From Arthrobacter sp. B6 (GTDB lineage Bacteria > Actinomycetota > Actinomycetes > Actinomycetales > Micrococcaceae), in NCBI RefSeq assembly GCF_001663775.1, contig NZ_KV467169.1, forward strand, positions 1,293,110 to 1,357,109: 64,000 nt of DNA, given 5' to 3'. Numbering within the stretch: the stretch's first letter is position 1; each line of letters starts with the position of its first letter. A program made the position numbers and the translations under genes. Below are positions 8,246-15,749 of the stretch, one piece after another. The notes beneath the pieces were generated by a model. That model searched no databases. It saw nothing but the letters and a program-made list of their open reading frames with translations, and had not been told where the DNA came from.

Positions 8246-9127
8246 GTGGCCACAGCCGCACAATGGATCCAAGGCGCCCGACTCCGCACACTGCCGGCGG
8301 CGATCGCGCCAGTGCTGATCGGCACCGCTGCTGCCTTCGAAATGGATTCGTTCATCCTCTTCAACGCGGTCCTCGCCGGGCTCGTGGCGCTGCTCCTGCA
8401 GATCGGCGTCAACTACGCCAACGACTACTCGGACGGCATCCGCGGCACGGATGAGGACCGTGTGGGCCCGCTGCGGCTAGTGGGATCCGGCGCCGCACAA
8501 CCCGAACACGTCAAGTACGCCGCCTTCGGCGCATTCGCCGCTGCCATGGTGGTTGGCCTGGTGCTGGTGGTCATCACCCAGAGCTGGTGGCTGATCCTGG
8601 TGGGCCTGGGCTGCCTGATGGCCGCCTGGGGCTACACCGGCGGCAAGAACCCCTACGGCTACATGGGCCTGGGCGATGTTTTTGTGTTCGTTTTCTTTGG
8701 CCTGGTGGCCACGCTGGGCACGACGTACACGCAGGCCGGACAGATCAGCCTGGCGTCCATCATTGGTGCCATTGGGACGGGTCTTATCGCCACAGCCCTG
8801 CTGATGGCCAACAACGTCCGGGACATCCCCACGGACATCCAGGCCGGAAAGAAGACGCTGGCAGTCCGCCTCGGCGACAAGCATGCCCGGGAGAGCTACG
8901 TGCTGATGCTCGCCGTGGCTATCCTGCTGGTGATCATTCTGGCGCCGGGCCGGCCCTGGATGCTGATCGTCCTGCTCCTCATCCCCGCCTGCCTGATGCC
9001 GGCCTGGCTGATGATCAACGGGCGCAAGCGCAAGAGCCTCATCCCGGTGCTGAAGCAGACCGGCATGATCAACCTCGGCTACAGCCTGCTGTTCTCACTG
9101 GGACTGGTGCTCAGCCACGGGTTCTAG
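8246..9127 (+). CDS. menA: 1,4-dihydroxy-2-naphthoate polyprenyltransferase
   Basis: UbiA-family integral membrane prenyltransferase that attaches the polyprenyl tail to dihydroxynaphthoate, the first membrane step of menaquinone synthesis. It has 293 residues and eight or nine hydrophobic segments. The first Asp-rich site NYANDYSDGIRGTDEDR (about residues 55-71) and the second NNVRDIPTDIQAGKKT (about 190-205) bind Mg-diphosphate. It starts at GTG (8246) after AGGTACTTACC, 80 bases behind menE, and overlaps the convergent next gene by 4 bases at the stop codons. Confidence 0.95.
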   Translation: MATAAQWIQGARLRTLPAAIAPVLIGTAAAFEMDSFILFNAVLAGLVALLLQIGVNYANDYSDGIRGTDEDRVGPLRLVGSGAAQPEHVKYAAFGAFAAAMVVGLVLVVITQSWWLILVGLGCLMAAWGYTGGKNPYGYMGLGDVFVFVFFGLVATLGTTYTQAGQISLASIIGAIGTGLIATALLMANNVRDIPTDIQAGKKTLAVRLGDKHARESYVLMLAVAILLVIILAPGRPWMLIVLLLIPACLMPAWLMINGRKRKSLIPVLKQTGMINLGYSLLFSLGLVLSHGF

Positions 9128-9465
9128 CCGTTCTGGCCCGTGGTTTTTGAAGGATCGGCTGCTGGAGGCTTGGCGTCGGTGCGGATAGTGACATCCGGGT
9201 TGGCGTCCACCAGGGTGTCCTCGGCCTGGGCATCGTCCACTTCGCCGGCGGTGCGCAGCGGCTTGGCTTTGCCCGAAAACCTGCGGCGCATGGCGGCGGT
9301 GGCCTCATCACGCTGCTCCTGGAAGAAGAGGTAGCTGACCGCGAAGGCGATGCCGGCGGCGCAGATGACTGACATCACCGCGCCCAGGCCAAGGAAGAGG
9401 AACAGCACAAAGAGCGGCGCGAACAGCGCCAGACGGATCAGGGAGTATTTCAGGAAAGCCACCAT
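9124..9465 (-). CDS. DUF4229-type small membrane protein
   Basis: A 113-residue protein with two hydrophobic segments at the N terminus (about residues 6-30 and 33-50) followed by a charged cytoplasmic tail. The opening MVAFLKYSLIRLALFAPLFV and the YLFFQEQRDEAT segment match the actinobacterial DUF4229 proteins commonly found beside menA. Function unknown. TAAACT lies just upstream of the ATG, and the adjacent in-frame GTG (9462) would be six bases from it, so the true start may be that GTG. Confidence 0.75.
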   Translation of the reverse strand: MVAFLKYSLIRLALFAPLFVLFLFLGLGAVMSVICAAGIAFAVSYLFFQEQRDEATAAMRRRFSGKAKPLRTAGEVDDAQAEDTLVDANPDVTIRTDAKPPAADPSKTTGQNG

Positions 9466-9522
9466 CCAAGTTTAGCCGCCCAGCAGGAACTCCCGCCCCG
9501 TCCGGACGATAGACTTAATGGC

Positions 9523-9999
9523 ATGCTCTTCCGTGTGGTTCTCGCCGTCGCAGTACTCGCCATCTTTGTGTATGGCCTGGTGGACGTGATCCGCACTGAC
9601 GGACGCCTCACCCGGGGCATCTCCAAGCCCGCCTGGATCGTCGTGATGGTTGTCCTGCCGGTGCTGGGGGCCGTTCTGTGGCTCCTGATCGGCCGTCCGC
9701 GCGGCAATCCCCCCGTCCGGCAGGCCTACAGCCACCCCACCGCGCCGGACGACGATCCCGACTTCCTCCGCAACCTCGAAGTCCGCCGCCGCAACCAGGC
9801 GGAGGCCGCACGCCTGAAAAAGCTCAAGGATGAGCTGGAGGCGAAGGGAAAGGCCGACGGCGGTTCCTCCGGCGCCGGTCCGGACACCGGCCGCCGTGGG
9901 CCGGGTACGTCCGGAGGAGACGGCGGCGTCGACGGCGGAGCGGCCGGCGATGCCAGCAGTGGGGATGCTGACACGCACGATACCGACGACCGGAAGTAG
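9523..9999 (+). CDS. PLDc_N-domain membrane protein
   Basis: A 158-residue protein with two N-terminal membrane helices (about residues 3-22 and 37-57) ending in LWLLIGRPRG. This is the signature of the phospholipase D N-terminal (PLDc_N) domain found alone in many actinobacterial membrane proteins. The rest is a hydrophilic tail: charged to about residue 110, then Gly/Asp/Ser-rich and probably disordered. There is no phospholipase catalytic HKD motif. TAGACT (9510-9515) is seven bases before the ATG, so the message may be leaderless. The next gene follows 5 bases later and is likely co-transcribed. Confidence 0.8.
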   Translation: MLFRVVLAVAVLAIFVYGLVDVIRTDGRLTRGISKPAWIVVMVVLPVLGAVLWLLIGRPRGNPPVRQAYSHPTAPDDDPDFLRNLEVRRRNQAEAARLKKLKDELEAKGKADGGSSGAGPDTGRRGPGTSGGDGGVDGGAAGDASSGDADTHDTDDRK

Positions 10000-10004
10000 G
10001 ATCT

Positions 10005-10697
10005 ATGGCTCACGAACCCGACGGAGAACAGCAACTGCAGACCACGCAGCCCGAACCCCCGTCAGGCGAGCCACCTGCCCCGTACCCTCCCACCCAGCCT
10101 GAACCTGGCCGGCCCGACCTTGGCCCGCCTGCTCCCGGCATTGCTTCCTCCCGGCCTGCCGGTCCGCCCGCGCCGCCACCGCGGCCCGGGCTGTCCTACT
10201 CCTCCCCGGCGCCCATCGTGGTGGTACCGGAGAGTCCGGGCCCCTTGAAGGCGGCAAGGACCTTTTGGCTTCTCAGCTTCATCGCCGGCGTCGCCGTCCT
10301 GGTGGGCTCCTTCCTTACCCGTGACTCCCACCTCGAGCGGCTGCGTGCAGTCGTTGACGAGATGGCGCCCGGCGGAGACGCGGACGCCGTGACGGCTGCT
10401 TCCGCCATCGTCTTCTGGGGCAGCCTGGGAGCGCTGCTGCTGGTGATCGTCCTCGAGGTGGCCGCGCTGGCGATCCTCAACGGCCGACGGGCCTGGGTCC
10501 GCTGGCTGATGGTCCCGCTGCTGCTTGTGCATGTGGGCGCTGTGCTGGTGGCGGAGGCATTCCTCGTTCCCGAAGGCGACGCCGGCAGCTATGTGTGGCT
10601 GCTGTGGGGTGCGCAGCTGCTCCTGGCCTTCGTGGGTCTGGTACTGCTGTTCATGCCGTCCAGCAGCGCCTGGCTCCGGTCCCGGACGCAGGCTTAA
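10005..10697 (+). CDS. Proline-rich four-helix membrane protein of unknown function
   Basis: A 230-residue protein. Residues 1-75 are Pro/Gln/Ala-rich and probably disordered in the cytoplasm. The remainder holds four hydrophobic helices (about residues 88-105, 130-155, 162-185 and 195-217) ending in a short basic tail. I do not recognise a family. It sits 5 bases behind the PLDc_N gene and converges with the dynamin-like gene 15 bases beyond, so it closes this short transcription unit. Confidence 0.7.
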   Translation: MAHEPDGEQQLQTTQPEPPSGEPPAPYPPTQPEPGRPDLGPPAPGIASSRPAGPPAPPPRPGLSYSSPAPIVVVPESPGPLKAARTFWLLSFIAGVAVLVGSFLTRDSHLERLRAVVDEMAPGGDADAVTAASAIVFWGSLGALLLVIVLEVAALAILNGRRAWVRWLMVPLLLVHVGAVLVAEAFLVPEGDAGSYVWLLWGAQLLLAFVGLVLLFMPSSSAWLRSRTQA

Positions 10698-10711
10698 CTT
10701 CCGACGTGGGG

Positions 10712-12196
10712 CTAGTGGTTCAGCTGCAGGGCGGCGCAGTCGGCGAGGACGCCCTCACAGCTGCGCATCACCACGCGGCACACGTCCTGCCCTGAACGGT
10801 CCGTCATGGGGTTCTCCGAAACCAGCCGCCAGCGGCGAAGGCATTCCCGGGCCTTCGCGATGATTTCCTCAGGTGGCGCCTCGGGTTCCAGGGCAAGGCG
10901 GAGATACGCCGCGGTGCCTGCGCCGCCCAACAGCCTCTCGGCTTCGACCGCCAGGTCGTGGCTGAGAGTGGATCCCGCGGTTCGCAGGGTGGCGAGCAGG
11001 CGCAGTTCACGGAACTCGTGGGCGTTGACCTGAAGCCGCTCCAATGCCGCCGCCAGGTGTCCCGAGCCTTCACGCGGCGACGTCCGGAGCAGGGTTTCCA
11101 CACCCACCAGTGCGGTGCGTGCCTTCAGGGCGTCGGCGCGGGCATGGAACTGGCGGGCCACCATGGCAAGCAACGGGTCCAGGCCGCTGCGCCTCGCAAG
11201 TTCGTGGGCCAAGGGAGTGGGGTCCGTAAAGCCCGCCCGGATCAGCACCACGCCAAGCCGGATCCCGAACAGCCCGAACCGCTCCAGCAAGGATGCCCTG
11301 GCGTCGGCGCCGAGGCGCTCCGGCACGGCGGAACGCAGGAACCTGTCAGCGGAGAGCAACAGCTTTTCCCGGTCCGCCCGCTCCATGCCGGCGAGCAGGG
11401 CCAGGGATTCGTAGTCTGCCTGCCGCATGCTTCGGGCACTCTGCGCCAGGAGCCCAGCCACCGGGACCACCCCCAATGCCAGCTTCCGCAGGCTGTGGTC
11501 CCGGCGATATCGCTCCGCGATATCCCCGGCAGAAAGTAGGGAATCGATCCGCCCCGCGCCAATCTCGTCTGCCCTGGACAGCACGGCAACGGCGTTGACG
11601 GTGCCGGACCGGCCAGCCTCGGTGTCCCTGAAAGACTCCAGGAACCGAAGATCCGAGGCGTGCATATGCCGCATAAGGTATATAACGGCGTCGGCCTGCG
11701 AGGGTGAGTCCTCCGGAGTGAGGAACCTGACAGACCTGGCCGAAACATCCTCGGACAGGGAGGCGATGCCCGGGGTGTCGATCAGGGTGACCTCCCGCAA
11801 GCTCTCCGATGGCCACTCAACGACCAGCCGTTCGACGTCTTCCGCGTGTTCCTGGCCGAGGACGAACACCAGCCGCCCGTCCACCCTCTTGAGCGGCAGC
11901 GTGCGCGGCTCCCCCTCCAGCGGGTAGAGCGTGATGCGCGGTGAATGCCCGTACCGGTACCACGTGACGATGCGCGTACATTCCCCCGTATCGGTGGGCG
12001 CAATTTCCTCGCCGATGATGGCGTTGAGCAGGGTCGATTTGCCGGCCTTCACCATGCCGGCCACAGCGACCCGAAGGGGCTCGGCAAGCCGCCTGGCGTA
12101 ACCTTCCAGGGCTTCTGCCGCCACCGGGTCATCGCGGTAGACAGCGCGGGCTTCCTGGATCAGGTCTGCCACTCCGGCACTGGTTGCTTCCCTCAT
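10712..12196 (-). CDS. Dynamin-like GTPase, IniC-like (second of a pair)
   Basis: A 494-residue GTPase, almost exactly the length of mycobacterial IniC (from memory, 493). G1 P-loop GMVKAGKST is near residues 45-54, the G2 threonine is in PTDTGECT, G3 DTPGIA near 137-142, and a G4-like LSRADEIG near 204. The rest is a helical stalk-like region without an obvious transmembrane segment. Its ATG overlaps the stop of the larger dynamin-like gene (ATGA), so the two are translationally coupled. Paired bacterial dynamin-like proteins often form heteromers that remodel membranes. Assignment as IniC-like rests on length, gene order and the IniB neighbour; sequence identity was not computed. Confidence 0.85.
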   Translation of the reverse strand: MREATSAGVADLIQEARAVYRDDPVAAEALEGYARRLAEPLRVAVAGMVKAGKSTLLNAIIGEEIAPTDTGECTRIVTWYRYGHSPRITLYPLEGEPRTLPLKRVDGRLVFVLGQEHAEDVERLVVEWPSESLREVTLIDTPGIASLSEDVSARSVRFLTPEDSPSQADAVIYLMRHMHASDLRFLESFRDTEAGRSGTVNAVAVLSRADEIGAGRIDSLLSAGDIAERYRRDHSLRKLALGVVPVAGLLAQSARSMRQADYESLALLAGMERADREKLLLSADRFLRSAVPERLGADARASLLERFGLFGIRLGVVLIRAGFTDPTPLAHELARRSGLDPLLAMVARQFHARADALKARTALVGVETLLRTSPREGSGHLAAALERLQVNAHEFRELRLLATLRTAGSTLSHDLAVEAERLLGGAGTAAYLRLALEPEAPPEEIIAKARECLRRWRLVSENPMTDRSGQDVCRVVMRSCEGVLADCAALQLNH

Positions 12197-14340
12197 CCGG
12201 CCGCCGCCACTGCCTGGGCCTGCGCGCTTCCCGCGGGAAGCCCGGCCGAGTGACGGCCGTGTTGCGGGCCGCCTGGCTGGTCAGTGGTTGCCTGGGCAAT
12301 GCCCGGCTGCGGACTGCCTGTCTGTGGGCTGCCGAAATGGTGGTCGGCGGGCTGGGGCCTTGCCGGCTGGGCGGTCGCGGGCGCTCCCCCAGGGGGCCTG
12401 GCTCCGGCTGCATTGGCCCCAGCGGGCCCGGCTCCTGCGGGCCTGGCTCCCGCCGGCTCGGCTGCCACGACCTCCGCAGCGCGGTGCAGGGCATCCACAC
12501 GCTTGAGCTCCGACTTAATGTCCCGGATGCGCATGTCCTTTTCCAGCCGGTACGTGGTGGCGGCCTTTTGCGCAGCCGCCACGGAGTCGGACAGCGAACG
12601 GTGGTGCTCCTCCGCGATTTCGGTGAAATGGTCGCGGGTGGACCGCTGGACGAGGCGGAGCCGGTCCTTGAGCTGCTTTCCCACCTGGAACACAACGTCG
12701 TCCAGCTGGCGGCGGACCAAGGCCTTCGCTTCTGTTTGCCGGCGCTTGAGCCTGGCTTCCTTGTCCTCCCGGTAGGCTTTGCTTCCCAGCAGGAGTCCTG
12801 CTCCGACAGAAAGCGGATTGATCAGGGCCATTCCAAAGATGCCGGTCAGCAGGCCAAACATCAGCACGCCGCCGTAGGAGCCACGCATGCCGATCAGGAC
12901 CTTCTGCATCGGCTTGATCTTCCCGTCATCCAGCCCCGGCATTTCATCCACGGGGTCCAGGGCGTCCCCCGTGTCAGAAACGCGCAGCACGGGAAGCGAC
13001 ACTTCGTCCTCGGAAAAGTGCTCGGCCACCTGTGTTGCCAGCCACTGAGCCCGTTCGCTGGTCCAGACAAACGTGTCCGAGATCGCGCCTGCTGCGCATT
13101 CCTCCAGCCAAATCGAGAACTGCGGCCAGGTGGGACCGGGGTCGCCCAGGTCGATGGCGGTCTCAGCCTCGCGCTGGATCCGCCGCAAGCGGTCCCGCAG
13201 GTCGTACTCCATGTCGGAAATGAGGTCGCTGATGCCGTCGTTCAGGGTGATCTGCCACCGGGCGGAACGCTTGCGCAGGTCATCGGCCTCGAGTTTGGCT
13301 GCCTCCAGGCCGGCGATCATGAGGGGTGTTCCTTCGGGGTCCTCCAGTGCCGCGAGCTCCGACTGCAGGGACAGGCGAAGGTTGTCCGTCACGGACAGAA
13401 GGTCCTGGCTCACGGAGCGGCGCTGGATCCGTTCCGCCTTGCCCACGATTTCGTTCCGGAGGTGGCCCACCAGGCCTGGAAAACCTGACTCGTTGTTCAG
13501 TTCGACGTCCTGCAGCCGCGTTGCTTCGAGGCGGAGATCGGAGGAAACCGGAAACAAGGGGATGTCCGGCGACACCTGGGAAAGGTGGCCGCGGTCCAGT
13601 TCGGCAACCCTGCGCCATTCCGGGTACAGGTCAGTTTTGGACAGCACGCCCACCACGCTCGGGGTGATCCGCATGGCCTGCTTCAGGAACCTGATCTCGG
13701 GTTCGGTATATTCCTGGGACGCGTCCGAAACGAGAAGCATGGCGTCTGCCGAAGGCAGCGCGGTGAGGGTGGTCAGCGTGTGCGTTGACCCCAGCCCGCC
13801 GACGCCCGGTGAATCGACGACAGTCAGGCCGCCGGCCAAAACCTTGCGGGGCAGGAAGACCTCTGCGGCCACCAGCTTCTTGGCGTTGCCGGGGTTTCCG
13901 CGTTCAGAAACGTAGGTGGCGAGGTCGGCGATGCTGACGGGCTGGCGTTCGAGTGCCGCCTCATCGCCGGGTTCCGCGTCGGCCCGCGGCAGGAGCACGG
14001 ACGCCGATGCCGGATCCCCATGCCGGACCACCGTGGGCACGGAGGTGGCGATGTCGTCGTCGACAGGGCACACCGGGGCGTTCACCAGGGCGTTGATGAG
14101 CTTGCTCTTCCCCTGCTTGAATTCCCCCACCACAATCACGCGGATGCTTGGATCCTGCAGTCTGCGCAGCGTCTGGTCGAGGCGTTTCCGCAGGTCGGCA
14201 CGGTCTCCGGCGCCGACCAACTCGATGCCCTGCTCCACGAGCTTTGTCAGTTGTGCAGTCGTGGGGGGCGCTGAGGGCCTTGCCTGTCCTGCCGGGTCTG
14301 CCGTCTTTGCCAGACCCCCGGTGCGTTGCGTTTCAGCCAC
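12193..14340 (-). CDS. Dynamin-like GTPase, IniA-like
   Basis: A 715-residue large GTPase. G1 is GEFKQGKSK (about residues 71-79), G2 lies in DDDIATSVPT, G3 is DSPGVGGLG (about 175-183) and G4 is LSKTDLY (about 232). A helical middle region leads to a hydrophobic hairpin (about residues 478-510, LMFGLLTGIFGMALINPLSV), the likely membrane-insertion paddle. Residues from about 615 onward are Ala/Pro/Gly/Gln-rich and probably disordered, which makes it longer than mycobacterial IniA. It follows the IniB-like gene in the same order as iniB-iniA-iniC in Mycobacterium, where the operon is induced by cell-wall-active drugs. The role here is inferred: membrane repair or remodelling under envelope stress. 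Confidence 0.85.
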   Translation of the reverse strand: MAETQRTGGLAKTADPAGQARPSAPPTTAQLTKLVEQGIELVGAGDRADLRKRLDQTLRRLQDPSIRVIVVGEFKQGKSKLINALVNAPVCPVDDDIATSVPTVVRHGDPASASVLLPRADAEPGDEAALERQPVSIADLATYVSERGNPGNAKKLVAAEVFLPRKVLAGGLTVVDSPGVGGLGSTHTLTTLTALPSADAMLLVSDASQEYTEPEIRFLKQAMRITPSVVGVLSKTDLYPEWRRVAELDRGHLSQVSPDIPLFPVSSDLRLEATRLQDVELNNESGFPGLVGHLRNEIVGKAERIQRRSVSQDLLSVTDNLRLSLQSELAALEDPEGTPLMIAGLEAAKLEADDLRKRSARWQITLNDGISDLISDMEYDLRDRLRRIQREAETAIDLGDPGPTWPQFSIWLEECAAGAISDTFVWTSERAQWLATQVAEHFSEDEVSLPVLRVSDTGDALDPVDEMPGLDDGKIKPMQKVLIGMRGSYGGVLMFGLLTGIFGMALINPLSVGAGLLLGSKAYREDKEARLKRRQTEAKALVRRQLDDVVFQVGKQLKDRLRLVQRSTRDHFTEIAEEHHRSLSDSVAAAQKAATTYRLEKDMRIRDIKSELKRVDALHRAAEVVAAEPAGARPAGAGPAGANAAGARPPGGAPATAQPARPQPADHHFGSPQTGSPQPGIAQATTDQPGGPQHGRHSAGLPAGSAQAQAVAAAG

Positions 14341-14394
14341 AGCCAGTCCTTTGCTTCAAGTCTCGAAAATGGGACGTTGTGGGTTGCCGTGAGA

Positions 14395-14432
14395 AGTGCC
14401 CGGCAGGTGCACTGGGCCACCTGCCGGGCACT
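14395..14432. terminator. 15-bp perfect hairpin between IniB-like and IniA-like genes
   Basis: AGTGCCCGGCAGGTG (14395-14409) pairs perfectly with CACCTGCCGGGCACT (14418-14432) across an 8-base loop, 22 bases after the IniB-like stop. No T-run follows on the minus strand. It may reduce read-through or protect the upstream message, which would give more IniB than dynamin. Confidence 0.55.
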
Positions 14433-14454
14433 CCCGGTACCCCGGAACTAACTG

Positions 14455-15585
14455 CTACAGGATGACTGCCGAATCATCCTCAGCGCTGATATCGGCGTCG
14501 ACTTCTACCTCGGTGTTGATTGAGTTGTCCTCGGTGAACTCGAGCTGGTTGTCGGCAACAACGATGTTGTCCTCGACCACCGTCGTCTGCGAGTTGTCGT
14601 TGAAGGAGTCCTCGAGCTCGACGTCTACCTCAGTTGAGGTCTCGTTGAACGAGTCGTCAATCTCAACGTCCGTTTCGGTCTCGTTGAATGAGTCCTCAAC
14701 CTCGACTTCGGTGGAGTTGTCGGTGTTGAAGGAATCCTCAACCTCAACGTCAACGTCAGTGGAGTTGTCCTGGAAGGAGTCCTCGATCTCAACAGAGTTA
14801 TCAACGCGGTTGTCCGAGTTGTCGTTGAAGGAATCCTCAACCTCGACGTCCAGTTCGGTGTTGACCGAGTTGTCCGAGTTGTCGTTGAAGGAATCCTCAA
14901 CCTCGACGTCCAAGTCGGTGTTGAAGGAGTCGTCGATGTCCGTCTCCTCGTTGCCGATGTTGACGTCGCCGCCGGCGCGGATGGAGTTGTCGGTCGAATT
15001 GTCCGTGGAGTTGTCCGTGTTGTAGGAGTCCTCGATGTTGTTGGAATCCTCAACGTCGGCGTCGTCGCCGGCAGCAATCGCACGGTCGCCGGAAGCAACG
15101 ACGGAGTCGTTGTCGAACCACTGCTCAACGTCGCCGTCGGCCCAGATGTTCTGGTTGACGGACTGGTCGACGATCGTGTCCCGGTCATCCACCGTTGAGG
15201 TGTAGGAGTAGTTGTTGACTACGTGGTGCAGCTGCTGGACGGCGTGTGCGTGGTCATCATGGTCGTGGTGTCCGCCGCCGCCATGTCCGCCACCGGCGGG
15301 AGGAGGCGTGGTGCCGCCGGTGCCGCCACCGCCGCCGCCGTTGTGGCCGGTTGATGCGCCGTTACCGCCGGTGTTGTAGTCCCGGTCGAAGGAGGAGTGG
15401 TTGAGGGTGATCGGTGCATAGTCCAAAACAACAGGCATGGCGGCGTCGACGTCGGCGGAGCAGACCTTACCCAGGCCGTGATCGTCGAGTACCTTCTCCG
15501 GGTCGTCCAGGAAGTCCTGGGCAGCTTGCCGGTTGCCGAAGAGGTGCATCAGGAACTGGACGAGGTCGTTTGCGAGTGTGGGCAT
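14455..15585 (-). CDS. IniB N-terminal-domain protein with long acidic Asp/Ser/Asn repeat region
   Basis: A 376-residue protein. Residues 1-75 match the IniB N-terminal domain: MPTLANDLVQFLMHLFGN, then DFLDDPEKVLDDHGL. A Gly/His-rich linker follows (about 80-115), then a segment with NNYSY and DQSVNQNIW. From about residue 165 to the end there are degenerate repeats built on (V)EDSFN(D/T)(N)(S), very acidic and rich in Asn and Ser. No signal peptide or membrane segment is visible. GAGGAC lies 6 bases before the ATG (15585). It is the first gene of the iniB-iniA-iniC-like trio. The repeat pattern suggests a beta-solenoid or polymerising scaffold, which is inference. Confidence 0.85.
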   Translation of the reverse strand: MPTLANDLVQFLMHLFGNRQAAQDFLDDPEKVLDDHGLGKVCSADVDAAMPVVLDYAPITLNHSSFDRDYNTGGNGASTGHNGGGGGGTGGTTPPPAGGGHGGGGHHDHDDHAHAVQQLHHVVNNYSYTSTVDDRDTIVDQSVNQNIWADGDVEQWFDNDSVVASGDRAIAAGDDADVEDSNNIEDSYNTDNSTDNSTDNSIRAGGDVNIGNEETDIDDSFNTDLDVEVEDSFNDNSDNSVNTELDVEVEDSFNDNSDNRVDNSVEIEDSFQDNSTDVDVEVEDSFNTDNSTEVEVEDSFNETETDVEIDDSFNETSTEVDVELEDSFNDNSQTTVVEDNIVVADNQLEFTEDNSINTEVEVDADISAEDDSAVIL

Positions 15586-15689
15586 TGGATGTCCTCAAAT
15601 CTTCTCTGAGTTGTGGAGTGGCCTGGCTTCGTTACCGGGCTTGAATCAAACGTACGGTCCCACCCAAAGACCGGGCATCGGGACACTTC

Positions 15690-15749
15690 CCCCTACCGTC
15701 CGGCCCCCTGCTAGGGGATCGCCGGCTATCCCGTTAGGGGCACTAGGGG
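15690..15749 (-). promoter_or_regulatory. Cluster of TAGGGG boxes upstream of the IniB-like gene
   Basis: Three TAGGGG copies on the plus strand (15712-15717, 15735-15740, 15744-15749) and one inverted copy (CCCCTA, 15690-15695) lie 105-165 bases before the IniB-like start. They overlap the 3' end of the LuxR-type gene. A repeated, oriented box fits multiple binding sites for an HTH regulator; the adjacent LuxR protein is the obvious candidate, but this is inference. Confidence 0.45.

Noticed and set aside
14600..15010. CRISPR-like regularly spaced repeats
   Set aside because: The repeats are in-frame codon repeats of the IniB-like protein, with spacers that are themselves repeats; no cas genes.
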